In this document: positions 37,633 to 45,857 of the stretch, piece after piece | Numbering within the stretch: the first letter of the stretch is position 1 | How the letters are laid out: every line of letters starts with the position of its first letter | Source: Bacillus wiedmannii | GTDB taxonomy: Bacteria > Bacillota > Bacilli > Bacillales > Bacillaceae_G | Length of the DNA stretch: 64,000 bases | Direction: 5' to 3' | NCBI RefSeq assembly: GCF_001583695.1 | Contig: NZ_LOBC01000017.1 | Coordinates: 248,001 to 312,000 of the forward strand | Position numbers and translations under genes: made by a program | The notes under the pieces: generated by a model | Told to the model about the DNA's origin: nothing | Database searches by the model: none | What the model saw: only the letters and a program-made list of their open reading frames with translations

Positions 37633-38055
37633 AACTGCGACCTCCTATAAGTTCAGTTCTACTTCTTGTAGTATGTTCAAAACGCTATAAAGTGAAACTG
37701 TTCTCCATAAGAATTCTCTTTCGTTCTCATTGTCAAACAGTACTTCTTTAATTGATTCTCTAACCTATTTCGTTTACTTTGAAACGACTCAAAAACATTT
37801 CTAGTTTTTTCTAAGTCAGATGTCAGACATCTGATACTGATATCATAACATGTTTACGCTTTCTTTTTAATACATTTTCGTAGAATTTCTCATTTTCTTC
37901 ACACTTCTATTGTAATCCATTATGCAAATAAGTGCTAATTATTTTATGATTTATTTCTTCATATAAAGTGAAACTTTGATTAGCAGGAGTTTAGTTCTTC
38001 TCCACTGATTATTAGCCCTCATCAATTGGACGTTTACGGAATAAAAATAAAAATA
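37633..38055. other. Long regulatory gap upstream of drm
   Basis: About 420 nt with no credible gene on either strand. It holds the palindrome at 37816-37834 and a possible -10 (TATGAT on the minus strand, just upstream of the palindrome in the drm direction). The leader to drm would be about 180 nt. Confidence 0.5.
37816..37834. promoter_or_regulatory. Palindromic operator candidate upstream of drm
   Basis: TCAGATGTCAGACATCTGA is a perfect 8-3-8 palindrome in an otherwise AT-rich gap. It sits just downstream of a TATGAT -10 read toward drm, where a repressor would block initiation. The binding protein is unknown; the shape fits a dimeric GntR-type factor. Confidence 0.5.
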
Positions 38056-38081
38056 AAAAGCAGCTCTAAAGAGCTACTTTT
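38056..38081 (-). terminator. Terminator of the YtkA-domain lipoprotein gene
   Basis: AAAAGCAGCTC and GAGCTACTTTT pair with one mismatch around TAAA. A T-rich tract follows on the minus strand. Confidence 0.75.
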
Positions 38082-38821
38082 TATTTTACTTCTACTGTTT
38101 CTTCTTTATGTTCATGTAGTTCGCCTTTTTTAACATGAACTTTCACTTTGTAAGAACCGTTTTCTTTGAAAGTATGTTTCGTTTCATACTCTCCTTTATT
38201 TCCTTCTTTCGCTGGAATAAATTCGTGTTTTTCAACACCATCTTTCCAAATCTCAAGTTGTACTTCAGCACCAGTTAACGCTTCTTCTTTTTGTTTTAAA
38301 TGAACTTTCATAGTTGATTCAGCATTTGCTTTTATATCACCAGCCATAAGATGGATCATTGTATCGCTTTTATGATCGCCATGCCCTGCACCGTGATCAC
38401 TATTTTCTTTTTTCGCATCTTCTACTTTCGCATTTCCTACAGCCACTTTTACTTCTGGCATAACATGCATTTCACGTGCATTTGTGTGAGCGATAATATG
38501 GTACACTCCATCCGTCTCGAACGTTTTCTCTACTGCATAAACACCTTTTCCTTTATGCTTCCCATCTAACATCTCGTGCTTTTCGTCGCCAGCTTTCCAA
38601 ATTTCAAACTTTACATCATCAGCATCTGTTACTTTTTCTTTTCCTTGTGTAACAAGTGCTTGTACTTCTGTTTTTTCACCAGGTTTAATTTCTTTCGGAT
38701 TTGTTTGAACTGCTACTTTTACAGCTTCTAGTTTCTGTTCTTTTTTCGGTTCTTCTTTGTTTGTATTACAGCCAGCCAATGCTAGCATCGCGATAAATAA
38801 AGTCATAATAAGTTTTTTCAT
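38081..38821 (-). CDS. Lipoprotein with two YtkA-like domains
   Basis: A 246-residue lipoprotein. The signal MKKLIMTLFIAMLALAGC ends in a LAGC lipobox. Two homologous beta-sandwich repeats follow, each with a GAEVQLEIWKDG/DDVKFEIWKAG and KHEFI/KHEML segment and a terminal YKVKVHVKKGELHEHK/YHIIAHTNAREMHVMP. The His-rich linker (SDHGAGHGDHKSD) and Met/His pairs hint at metal handling, perhaps copper. ATG at 38821 was chosen by spacing to AAGGAGG among three consecutive ATGs. Confidence 0.82.
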   Translation of the reverse strand: MKKLIMTLFIAMLALAGCNTNKEEPKKEQKLEAVKVAVQTNPKEIKPGEKTEVQALVTQGKEKVTDADDVKFEIWKAGDEKHEMLDGKHKGKGVYAVEKTFETDGVYHIIAHTNAREMHVMPEVKVAVGNAKVEDAKKENSDHGAGHGDHKSDTMIHLMAGDIKANAESTMKVHLKQKEEALTGAEVQLEIWKDGVEKHEFIPAKEGNKGEYETKHTFKENGSYKVKVHVKKGELHEHKEETVEVK

Positions 38822-38949
38822 CATCATTTCCTCCTTCATACCTTATTTAGTATAGAGGAAATACATTGTAATATTCTAGTCTTCTGCTGAAAACAATGTA
38901 CGAAATGTTTGTGAAGTTTTTGTGAAGTACTATAGCCTTTTGAATCTAT

Positions 38950-38977
38950 GAAAAAAAGAGCATAGTAACTATGCTCT
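38950..38977 (-). terminator. Terminator of xerD
   Basis: AGAGCATAGT and ACTATGCTCT form the stem; seven T follow on the minus strand. The stem overlaps the last codons of xerD. Confidence 0.85.
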
Positions 38978-39859
38978 CGGATGAAACTGTTTATATACAT
39001 CTTTTAATCTAGCTTTTGAAACATGCGTATAAATTTGCGTCGTTGAAATATCTGCATGTCCTAGCATTTCTTGCACAGCACGCAAGTCTGCTCCATTTTC
39101 TAATAAATGCGTAGCAAAAGAATGGCGCAACGTATGTGGTGTAAGCTCTTTTTCAATATTTGCTTCTTTCGCCAATCGTTTTAAAATTTTCCAAAATCCT
39201 TGTCTTGATAATCGATTCCCATGATGGTTTAAAAAGAGTGCATCTACTACTTTTTTACCCATCAATTCTCTTCTTCCCTTTTCAATATACTTTTGAATCG
39301 CTTCCGTCGCTAAACTTCCTAGTGGAATAATTCTTTCTTTATTCCCTTTCCCTATGCAACGAACAAACCCCATCGTTAAATGTACATCTTCTAAATTTAA
39401 GGCAATTAATTCCGAAACACGAAGTCCTGTTGCATAAAGTAACTCTAGCATCGCTTTATCACGAACCCCAAAAGCACTCGTCATTTTTGGCGTCTGAAGT
39501 AACGCCTCTACTTCATCGATTGATAGCACTTTCGGTAATTTCCGTTCTCCTTGCGGCGTTTCAATATGTACGGATGGGTCGTGCTCTACCGCTCGTTCAC
39601 GAAGTAAGAATTGGTGAAACGAACGAATCGATGCAATATGACGTGCTAATGTTTTCGAAGATTTTCCGTTTTCTTTTAAGTGCTGCAGAAAATTAACAAT
39701 GTGCAAGCGTGTCACTTCATGAAAGCTTTTCGCCTGTTCTACATTTTGCAAATACTTTACATAACTTTTTAAATCACGTTCATAAGATACTACTGTATTT
39801 TTCGCTAGCCCTTTTTCGACAACCATATAATGAATAAAATCTTTTAATTGATCTTCCAA
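38969..39859 (-). CDS. xerD: Site-specific tyrosine recombinase XerD
   Basis: A 296-residue recombinase that with XerC resolves chromosome dimers at dif. The N-terminal SAM-like DNA-binding half is followed by the catalytic half with Arg in [14 protein letters not shown], the [39 protein letters not shown] block (His, Arg, His) and the terminal Tyr. The next gene upstream is yqzK, as in B. subtilis (ripX). Confidence 0.97.
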   Translation of the reverse strand: MEDQLKDFIHYMVVEKGLAKNTVVSYERDLKSYVKYLQNVEQAKSFHEVTRLHIVNFLQHLKENGKSSKTLARHIASIRSFHQFLLRERAVEHDPSVHIETPQGERKLPKVLSIDEVEALLQTPKMTSAFGVRDKAMLELLYATGLRVSELIALNLEDVHLTMGFVRCIGKGNKERIIPLGSLATEAIQKYIEKGRRELMGKKVVDALFLNHHGNRLSRQGFWKILKRLAKEANIEKELTPHTLRHSFATHLLENGADLRAVQEMLGHADISTTQIYTHVSKARLKDVYKQFHPRA

Positions 39860-39865
39860 TCTACA

Positions 39866-40096
39866 CTACTCCCCATTTTCATAGAAAAACATCATTCTAT
39901 TTACGAAAGCATCCTTTGCCGGCTCTTCATTCCCTGATACTTTTTCTACAGTCTCTTCTTTTGGTTTTTCATAACGATGATAACTTTCATATTCTTCATT
40001 TATCCATAGTATAGCGAAATAAAACAAAATCGTACAACTTGTAAATAATAAAAATACTTTTATCCCATCAAAAGTTAATTTTAAAGCTCGGCGCAT
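39866..40096 (-). CDS. yqzK: YqzK/DUF4227 small membrane protein
   Basis: A 76-residue protein with one membrane helix (KVFLLFTSCTILFYFAILWI) and a charged tail. The location between fur and xerD is that of B. subtilis yqzK. The start at 40096 has a GGAGGA site; the ORF runs 42 nt further without one. Function unknown. Confidence 0.85.
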   Translation of the reverse strand: MRRALKLTFDGIKVFLLFTSCTILFYFAILWINEEYESYHRYEKPKEETVEKVSGNEEPAKDAFVNRMMFFYENGE

Positions 40097-40169
40097 TGTA
40101 AATTCCTCCAAAATATAAGTTATTACAACATATGCCAAGCTTTCACCAATTTATACCTTATTCAAATAA

Positions 40170-40202
40170 AAAACCTCTTCCTAGATAAATAGGAAAAGGT
40201 TA
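40170..40202 (-). terminator. Terminator of fur
   Basis: AACCTCTTCCTA and TAGGAAAAGGTT pair with one mismatch; TTTTTTATTT follows on the minus strand. Confidence 0.75.
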
Positions 40203-40655
40203 TTTTTCATCCGTTTCATTTTCTTGACAATTTTTACAAATCCCATGGAATGTTAAACGATGATCTTTCACCTTAAAGCTCCAGTCACGTTCTACTTTCC
40301 TTTCCACTTCACCAAGTAAATCTTCTTGTATTTCTTGTACAGCACCACATTGTGTACAAATCAAATGATGGTGAAAACGCTGCGCACCTTCTTGGCGTAA
40401 GTCATAGCGTGAAACACCGTCTCCGAAGTTAATCTTATCGACAACTTTTAACTCAGATAATAGTTCTAAAGTTCGATAGACGGTTGCTAATCCGATCTCT
40501 GGCGACTTTTCTTTTACAAGGAGGTAAACATCTTCTGCGCTTAAATGATCTTCTTCATTTTCTAGCAGCACACGAACTGTTGCTTCACGTTGCGGTGTTA
40601 ATTTGTAGCTCGCTGCATGTAATTGCTTCTTAATTCGTTCAATTCTTTCTTCCAT
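40200..40655 (-). CDS. fur: Ferric uptake regulator Fur
   Basis: A 151-residue iron-responsive repressor. The winged helix is SYKLTPQREATVRVLLENEEDHLSAEDVYLLVKEKSPEIGLATVYRTLELL. Metal sites include RFHHHLICTQCGAVQ and a second CKNC zinc knuckle near the C-terminus. The neighbourhood spoIIM-fur-yqzK-xerD is that of the B. subtilis fur gene, so this is Fur rather than PerR or Zur. Confidence 0.95.
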   Translation of the reverse strand: MEERIERIKKQLHAASYKLTPQREATVRVLLENEEDHLSAEDVYLLVKEKSPEIGLATVYRTLELLSELKVVDKINFGDGVSRYDLRQEGAQRFHHHLICTQCGAVQEIQEDLLGEVERKVERDWSFKVKDHRLTFHGICKNCQENETDEK

Positions 40656-40688
40656 TCGGTACTACTCCCTCCTCGCCACTCTTACACC

Positions 40689-40716
40689 ATTATATCAGAA
40701 GAAGGGCTTCTGTCAA
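40689..40716 (-). promoter_or_regulatory. Promoter of fur
   Basis: On the minus strand, a perfect TTGACA (40711-40716), a 16-nt spacer and a perfect TATAAT (40689-40694), with an AGGAGG site before the fur ATG. Confidence 0.88.
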
Positions 40717-40738
40717 AAGAAAAACAATAAAAACAAAT

Positions 40739-40753
40739 TGATAATTATTCTCA
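40739..40753. promoter_or_regulatory. Fur box upstream of fur
   Basis: TGATAATTATTCTCA matches the 7-1-7 Fur consensus TGATAATnATTATCA at all but one defined position. It lies 22 nt upstream of the fur -35 and just after spoIIM. It suggests iron autoregulation, although the position upstream of the -35 is unusual for simple repression. Confidence 0.7.
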
Positions 40754-40761
40754 AAAAGTAT

Positions 40762-41409
40762 TTATTGTTTATTAATAGCCTCAACGACTTCTTTCATTAA
40801 AACTGGTGATGCATAAGCTTCTACACTAGAAGCAAGAGCTAACACCGCTCCAATTACAAGAAAGAAGCATGTATAACGAATTAATAATGGTAATAATGGC
40901 TCGGTTATTTTCCTGATAAATTGATGCCTAATCATGCGTAAGGAAAAGCTTGCGGCAATTGTTGTCATAACGAGAAATACTGGAATAATAATGAGGTTTT
41001 GTGGCAAGACAGAAACGAATGCTAATAATAATCCATTCCATCCATGCTGACTGACTAAAAAACCTACTGTAAATCCGACAACTACTCCTTTTACAAATAA
41101 TAAAATAAAAATAAGTGGCAATCCAATAATTGAAATCCCCAAAATCCAAATAAATCCAATGTATTTTAATTGCGAAAAGTAACTTTCTCGAAACATTTCG
41201 CTCGCAATAGCAAATTCTCCTTTAGAAACTTGTCCAAAAAAACGTTGTAAATAAAATGATAAATCTTGTTTTTGATTTAATTGTAAACTATTTACAAGAA
41301 TGGCCCCAAATATTACTCCCATCAATAATAAAACAGCGTTAAATATATATAATGAAGAGTTTTCCTGTATGTGAGACATTACACGGTCTTGCCAAGTTTT
41401 TCTCCACAT
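40762..41409 (-). CDS. spoIIM: Stage II sporulation protein M
   Basis: A 215-residue polytopic membrane protein of the SpoIIM/DUF95 family, with about five helices (SLYIFNAVLLLMGVIFGAILVNSL, IGFIWILGISIIGLPLIFILLFVKGVVVGFTVGFL). With SpoIID and SpoIIP it drives septal peptidoglycan thinning and engulfment. In B. subtilis it is made under sigma-E. Confidence 0.95.
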   Translation of the reverse strand: MWRKTWQDRVMSHIQENSSLYIFNAVLLLMGVIFGAILVNSLQLNQKQDLSFYLQRFFGQVSKGEFAIASEMFRESYFSQLKYIGFIWILGISIIGLPLIFILLFVKGVVVGFTVGFLVSQHGWNGLLLAFVSVLPQNLIIIPVFLVMTTIAASFSLRMIRHQFIRKITEPLLPLLIRYTCFFLVIGAVLALASSVEAYASPVLMKEVVEAINKQ

Positions 41410-41440
41410 TTTTCTTCCCTCCGTTCACACTCTTACTAAA

Positions 41441-41467
41441 AATGTATGAAAGAAAGAAAAAAGTATG
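41441..41467 (-). promoter_or_regulatory. Sigma-E-type promoter of spoIIM
   Basis: On the minus strand, CATACATT (41441-41448) matches the sigma-E -10 CATACAnT. ATACTTT lies about 11-14 nt upstream as a -35-like element. It is 32 nt before the ATG. Confidence 0.7.
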
Positions 41468-41534
41468 ACGAATTAACATTGAAATTCCGCTCTACTTTGC
41501 TAAACTAAAAAGTAGAGAATAGGAGGGATTTCTC

Positions 41535-42086
41535 TTGAAACCATTATTATTAGATTTTCCAACATTATTTCAAACTGAACGCTTACAAGTTCGTAAGCCA
41601 TTTCCAGGTGATGGTGCAGAAGTGTATGAAGCAATCCAAGCTTCTCTAGAAGACTTAGTACCGTGGATGCCAATTAACGCTGAAACAGAAGAAAGTGCTG
41701 AAGAAATCGTTCGTAACGCTCACGGGCAGTTTTTACTTCGTGAAACACTTGATTTTCACTTATACGATAAAGTATCTGGTACATTCATCGGAGCTATAAC
41801 GCTCAAGCCTGAAAACTGGGATATTCCAAAGTTTTCACTTCACTTCTGGCTGCATAGCGCTTATACAAAACAAGGCTATATGACTGAAGCCATTAAAGGT
41901 GCCATTCAATTTGCCTTTGATAAGCTAAGTGCTAGAAGAATTGAAATTCGTACTGATGCAACAAATGCAAATGCATGTAACCTAGCAGAACGTTTAGAAT
42001 TTATTCTAGAAGGTACAATGGAAAATGATTTCATAGCACCAGATGGTAGCTTACGTGATGCACGCGTATACGCAAAAATCAATTAA
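41535..42086 (+). CDS. GNAT acetyltransferase, RimJ/RimL-like
   Basis: A 183-residue protein with the ribosomal-protein-alanine acetyltransferase pattern: FQTERLQVRKPFPGDGAEVYEAI, HFWLHSAYTKQGYMTEAIKGAIQFAFDKLSARRIEIRTDATNANACNLAERLEFILEGTMEN. Starts at TTG with AGGAGGG upstream. Actual substrate unknown. Confidence 0.85.
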   Translation: MKPLLLDFPTLFQTERLQVRKPFPGDGAEVYEAIQASLEDLVPWMPINAETEESAEEIVRNAHGQFLLRETLDFHLYDKVSGTFIGAITLKPENWDIPKFSLHFWLHSAYTKQGYMTEAIKGAIQFAFDKLSARRIEIRTDATNANACNLAERLEFILEGTMENDFIAPDGSLRDARVYAKIN

Positions 42087-42118
42087 AAAACACTCGCCTT
42101 TGGCGAGTGTTTATTTTT
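42087..42118. terminator. Bidirectional terminator before nudF
   Basis: AAACACTCGCC and GGCGAGTGTTT with a TTT loop, flanked by A and T runs. Confidence 0.88.
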
Positions 42119-42650
42119 GTAGTTGTAAATATTGTACTGCAAACATCGTCTTCGCATCATGAATACGAAGATTTTTCATAAGAATAATCGCTTCTTCTAA
42201 CGATACTTCCATCAATTCCACGAATTCATCTTCATCTAACTCGGCTTTATTTTCTTTTTTCGTCAAACCTGTCGCTTTATATACATATAAAATTTCATCT
42301 GCAAATCCTGGAGATGTATAGAAAGAAGTAATAAGCTCCATATTTTCACATACATATCCTGTTTCCTCTTCTAATTCACGAACTGCTGTCACCTCAGGTT
42401 TTTCACCAGGTTCTAACTTGCCGGCCGGAATTTCTATAATCGCCTTTTCAAGCGCTTTACGATACTGTTCGACAAGCACAATTTTCCCCTCATCAGTAAT
42501 AGCAATAATAGCAACTGCACCAGGGTGATTTACAATTTCACGTTTACTCATTGCTCCATTTGGTAATACTACATCATCAACACGAACTTTTATAACTCTA
42601 CCATCAAAAATCGGTTCAGTTTTTACTGTTCTCTCTGCAAGATTACTCAT
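42111..42650 (-). CDS. nudF: ADP-ribose pyrophosphatase (Nudix hydrolase)
   Basis: A 179-residue enzyme hydrolysing ADP-ribose to AMP and ribose 5-phosphate. The Nudix box is GKLEPGEKPEVTAVRELEEETGY, matching GX5EX7REUXEEXGU, and FYTSPGFADE is typical of the ADPRase branch. It is adjacent to mciZ and yqkF, as B. subtilis nudF is. Confidence 0.93.
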   Translation of the reverse strand: MSNLAERTVKTEPIFDGRVIKVRVDDVVLPNGAMSKREIVNHPGAVAIIAITDEGKIVLVEQYRKALEKAIIEIPAGKLEPGEKPEVTAVRELEEETGYVCENMELITSFYTSPGFADEILYVYKATGLTKKENKAELDEDEFVELMEVSLEEAIILMKNLRIHDAKTMFAVQYLQLQK

Positions 42651-42670
42651 ACTACTTCATCTCCCTGTTC

Positions 42671-42696
42671 TATTTCCTATTCTTTCCTCATACATT
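42671..42696 (+). promoter_or_regulatory. Sigma-E-like promoter of mciZ
   Basis: CATACATT at 42689-42696 fits the sigma-E -10, with TATTTC upstream at a 13-nt distance. It lies 28 nt before the ATG. B. subtilis mciZ is sigma-E dependent. Confidence 0.6.
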
Positions 42697-42724
42697 TTAC
42701 CACATTGAAAGGAGCGTGATAGAA

Positions 42725-42853
42725 ATGAAAGTTTATATTTTACCAAATCGCGTCACTTTAGTCGGAAAAGCGTGGCAAATTCGCCATAAGCTAAAACAAT
42801 ATGGAAAAGAGTATACAACTGTACAAGAGTGGATTACAGCAAATAAAAAGTAA
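42725..42853 (+). CDS. mciZ: MciZ, mother-cell inhibitor of FtsZ
   Basis: A 42-residue peptide starting MKVYILPNRVTLVGKAWQIR, then HKLKQYGKEYTTVQEWITAN. It aligns with B. subtilis MciZ (MKVHRMPKGVVLVGKAWEIR.. LKEYG) and sits in the same place, between nudF and yqkF. MciZ caps the minus end of FtsZ filaments to block Z-ring assembly in the sporulating mother cell. It has an AAGGAG site. Confidence 0.88.
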   Translation: MKVYILPNRVTLVGKAWQIRHKLKQYGKEYTTVQEWITANKK

Positions 42854-42906
42854 ACGTTTGTCAACCTCTTTTCCCTTGCGTACAATAAAGGTAAGGAGGT
42901 TGACCT

Positions 42907-43821
42907 ATGAAAAAACGTCAATTAGGAAACTCAGATTTGTTTGTGACAGAAATGGGACTTGGCTGTATGTCTCTCGGTACATCTGAAACAGAAGCTATGC
43001 GTATTATCGATGAAGCAATCGATTTAGGAATCAATTTTTTTGATACAGCGGATTTATATGATTATGGATTAAACGAAGAATTTGTTGGAAAAGCCTTAAA
43101 AGGGAAACGAGACCAAATTGTTCTTACAACAAAAGTTGGAAATCGATGGACAGAAGAAAAAAACGGGTGGTCTTGGGATCCTTCTAAAAATTACATAAAG
43201 GCTGAAGTGAAAGAAAGTTTACGTAGACTTCAAACTGATTATATTGATCTTTATCAACTTCACGGCGGGACGATTGAAGATCCAATAGATGAAACAATTG
43301 AAGCCTTTGAAGAATTAAAAAAAGAAGGTATTATTCGTCATTACGGTATTTCTTCTATACGTCCAAATGTTATCCGTGAATATGCTAAACGTTCCAATAT
43401 CGTTAGTGTGCTAATGGAATATAGCCTTTTAAATCGTCGCCCTGAAGAATGGTTCTCACTTCTAAGTGAACATCAAATTAGCATTATTGCTCGTGGGCCA
43501 CTTGCAAAAGGAATTTTAACTGATAATAATGCAAGAAAGATAGAAAGAGTAAAAGAAAAGAATTATCTTTCTTATTCTTACGATGAATTATATGCGACAC
43601 TCGTGAATGTAAAAGAAATAATCGGAGAAAGCTCTTTAACAGGAACAGCTATTCAATATTGCTTACATAACGAAACTGTTGCAGCTGTTATACCTGGTGC
43701 AAGCTCTATCCAACAATTGAAAGAAAATGCCCAGGCTAGTAAACAAACACAGTTAACAACAGCTCAATATATACAACTTCAGCAAATTGCTAAATGTGAT
43801 ACTTACGCTTTACATCGTTAA
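42907..43821 (+). CDS. yqkF: Aldo/keto reductase, YqkF-like
   Basis: A 304-residue NADPH-dependent reductase with a TIM barrel. Catalytic residues are in INFFDTADLYDYG (Asp, Tyr), LTTKVG (Lys) and DLYQLHGG (His); the nucleotide-binding end is AAVIPGASSIQQLKEN. The start follows TAAGGAGGT. Same position as B. subtilis yqkF. Substrate unknown. Confidence 0.88.
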   Translation: MKKRQLGNSDLFVTEMGLGCMSLGTSETEAMRIIDEAIDLGINFFDTADLYDYGLNEEFVGKALKGKRDQIVLTTKVGNRWTEEKNGWSWDPSKNYIKAEVKESLRRLQTDYIDLYQLHGGTIEDPIDETIEAFEELKKEGIIRHYGISSIRPNVIREYAKRSNIVSVLMEYSLLNRRPEEWFSLLSEHQISIIARGPLAKGILTDNNARKIERVKEKNYLSYSYDELYATLVNVKEIIGESSLTGTAIQYCLHNETVAAVIPGASSIQQLKENAQASKQTQLTTAQYIQLQQIAKCDTYALHR

Positions 43822-43852
43822 AAAGACGCTACCATACTGGTAGCGTCTTTTT
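43820..43852. terminator. Bidirectional terminator between aldo/keto reductase genes
   Basis: AAAAAGACGCTACCA and TGGTAGCGTCTTTTT form a 15-bp perfect stem with a 3-nt loop. Confidence 0.92.
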
Positions 43853-44678
43853 ATAGCGTATCATATTTATCCGGATTCGTTCCTACATGTAAATTACGAT
43901 TTAACGTATTAATTTGAGTCATCTCTTCTTCCGTTAATGAAAAATCAAAGATAGAAAAATTCTCCTTAATGCGAGATGGTGTAACAGATTTAGGAATCGT
44001 CACTACCCCGCTCTGAATATCCCATCTTAATATAACTTGCGCAGGTGTTTTTTCATATTTCGTAGCAATGGCCTGAATAATCGGGTTCTCGAACACTTCC
44101 CCGCCTCTCATTAATGGGCTCCATGCTTCCATTTGAATTTGCTCACCTTGACAGAAATTACGCAATTCAAATTGCGCTAACATCGGATGAAGTTCCACTT
44201 GGTTGACCATCGGCTTCACTTTACAATTTGGTAATAACAGTTCTAAATGATGTTTATGAAAATTTGAAACACCAATCGCGCGCACTTTACCTTCTTCATA
44301 CAGTTTTTCTAGCGCTCGGTACGTATCAACATACTTCCCTCTTATTGGCCAATGTATTAAATATAAATCTACATAGTCCATTTGTAATTTCTTTAAGCTT
44401 TTTTCAAACGCCTCAAGTGTTTCCTCGTATCCTTGATCGTCGTTCCAAACTTTTGTTGTAATAAATATGTCTTCTCTCGGAATCCCTGATTCACGAACAG
44501 CTTCTCCGACACCGCTTTCATTTTCATATACAGTTGCTGTATCAATCGAACGATATCCAACTTCTAACGCTGTTTTTACTGCTTGTTTTACTTCATCGCC
44601 TTCTTTCGCTTTATAAACGCCTAGACCAATCATCGGCATTTTTACGCCATTATGAAGTGTAGTTGTTGGAATGTGCAC
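43851..44678 (-). CDS. Aldo/keto reductase, YvgN/YtbE-like (glyoxal reductase type)
   Basis: A 275-residue reductase with [42 protein letters not shown] (Asp, Tyr), FITTKVWN (Lys) and DLYLIHWP (His), and C-terminal [19 protein letters not shown] for NADPH. B. subtilis relatives reduce glyoxal and methylglyoxal. Start is GTG at 44678 after AAAGGGAG; the ORF runs 42 nt further. Confidence 0.88.
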   Translation of the reverse strand: MHIPTTTLHNGVKMPMIGLGVYKAKEGDEVKQAVKTALEVGYRSIDTATVYENESGVGEAVRESGIPREDIFITTKVWNDDQGYEETLEAFEKSLKKLQMDYVDLYLIHWPIRGKYVDTYRALEKLYEEGKVRAIGVSNFHKHHLELLLPNCKVKPMVNQVELHPMLAQFELRNFCQGEQIQMEAWSPLMRGGEVFENPIIQAIATKYEKTPAQVILRWDIQSGVVTIPKSVTPSRIKENFSIFDFSLTEEEMTQINTLNRNLHVGTNPDKYDTL

Positions 44679-44799
44679 AGTCGTCTCCCTTTCATTCTTA
44701 CATTTTTTATAAGCCACCACTTTATTTCAACAAGATTCAACCAAAAAGTCAAAACATATGTACAGTTTACATAATAATTTTATACACTAAAACGCAAAC

Positions 44800-45324
44800 T
44801 CAATTATTCATATTTCCTTCTCTCCATTCTTTCGCTTTTTCATCAACACTACGCACAAACTCATTTTTTCCTTCCGTATATAACGTGCCATCATATGTAT
44901 ATTTTTCGGCTAATTCTTTCTTTAAGGTTGCATATGCCTCTGCTTCTTCACAATGAGCCATCATATAATCACGAAACGCTAAATGCCTTACTATCTCAGG
45001 ATTTCCTTTTTCAAAAACGTGTAAGTGATACGAGCGTTTTTCCTCAGTTCCATGAATAAAATAACGACGTCTTGAAATACCATTTTCCCCTTTTACGATA
45101 TAACCAAGCTCGTCAAAACGTTCATTCCAATGATCTACTCTGTCGATACACTCTACTTCCATAATCATATCTATAATTGGTTTAGCTGCCAGTCCTGGCA
45201 CTGATGTACTTCCAATATGATGGACTTTCACCATTTCTGGCATCGCCGATTTTAATCGTTCGGCCTCTATTTGAAATTTTTCATTCCAATGATTTTCATG
45301 CGGAACGACTACAATTTTTCTCAT
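44800..45324 (-). CDS. GrpB/UPF0157 family protein
   Basis: A 174-residue member of the GrpB (nucleotidyltransferase-like) family, with VHHIGSTSVPGLAAKPIIDMIMEVE and RRYFIHGTEEKRSYHLHVFEKGNPEIVRHLAFRDYMMAH. No biochemical function is established. Isolated gene. Confidence 0.85.
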   Translation of the reverse strand: MRKIVVVPHENHWNEKFQIEAERLKSAMPEMVKVHHIGSTSVPGLAAKPIIDMIMEVECIDRVDHWNERFDELGYIVKGENGISRRRYFIHGTEEKRSYHLHVFEKGNPEIVRHLAFRDYMMAHCEEAEAYATLKKELAEKYTYDGTLYTEGKNEFVRSVDEKAKEWREGNMNN

Positions 45325-45353
45325 TAAAACTCCCCTTTTCTTACAAGCTCGTC

Positions 45354-45389
45354 AAAAAAATGATCAGCGGTATGCACTGATCATTTTTT
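45354..45389 (-). terminator. Terminator of yqkE
   Basis: AAATGATCAG and CTGATCATTT around a 9-nt loop, with A and T runs. Confidence 0.8.
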
Positions 45390-45392
45390 ATA

Positions 45393-45656
45393 TTATTTAA
45401 AGTCTTTCCAAGTAAGGCTACTTTCACTTAACAGTTCTTCAAATGATTTATTCTTTTCACGTTCTTTTTGTTCTCGGCGCTTTCTTTCCAGTTCAGCTGC
45501 CTCTTTTTCTTCTTCTCTCACTTGCAATTCTTTCTTCTTATTCTTTAATTGCTGCATGAGTGAATCATTTAATTGATCGCCTAATGTAAGCGACTCTTTC
45601 TCTGGTCTATTCACTTGCGATTGTCTTTGCATTTGTCTTTGTTTCTTTTTCTTCAT
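45393..45656 (-). CDS. yqkE: YqkE/DUF3886 protein
   Basis: An 87-residue, very charged, coiled-coil-like protein (KKKKQRQMQRQ, then LGDQLNDSLMQQLKNKKKEL, then EEEKEAAELERKRREQKERE) ending in SFEELLSESSLTWKDFK, the conserved DUF3886 tail. Close to yqkF as in B. subtilis. Start at 45656 follows AAGGTGAG. Function unknown. Confidence 0.85.
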   Translation of the reverse strand: MKKKKQRQMQRQSQVNRPEKESLTLGDQLNDSLMQQLKNKKKELQVREEEKEAAELERKRREQKEREKNKSFEELLSESSLTWKDFK

Positions 45657-45857
45657 GCTACTCACCTTTTACTTTTTTCTCCATTATAGTAGATACACAA
45701 TGAACTCGACAATAAAAAAGGTTCTTTACTCTATTATTCACCTTTTGTAAATATGTTAATTTTTCGAAAAAACTAAATTTTTATATAGATATAATCCTAT
45801 GAATCTATTAAAATTATGTCGTATGATGTCAGATTATAAAAAAAGGAGAAATGAATT

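Noticed and set aside
40762..40800. Fur box as an operator for spoIIM
   Set aside because: The box is downstream of spoIIM, which is read away from its own sigma-E-type promoter; it is upstream of fur instead.
44663..44956. Plus-strand frame between and across the YvgN-like and GrpB genes
   Set aside because: It runs antisense through both genes and has the low-complexity Ser/Phe/Tyr content of a shadow frame.
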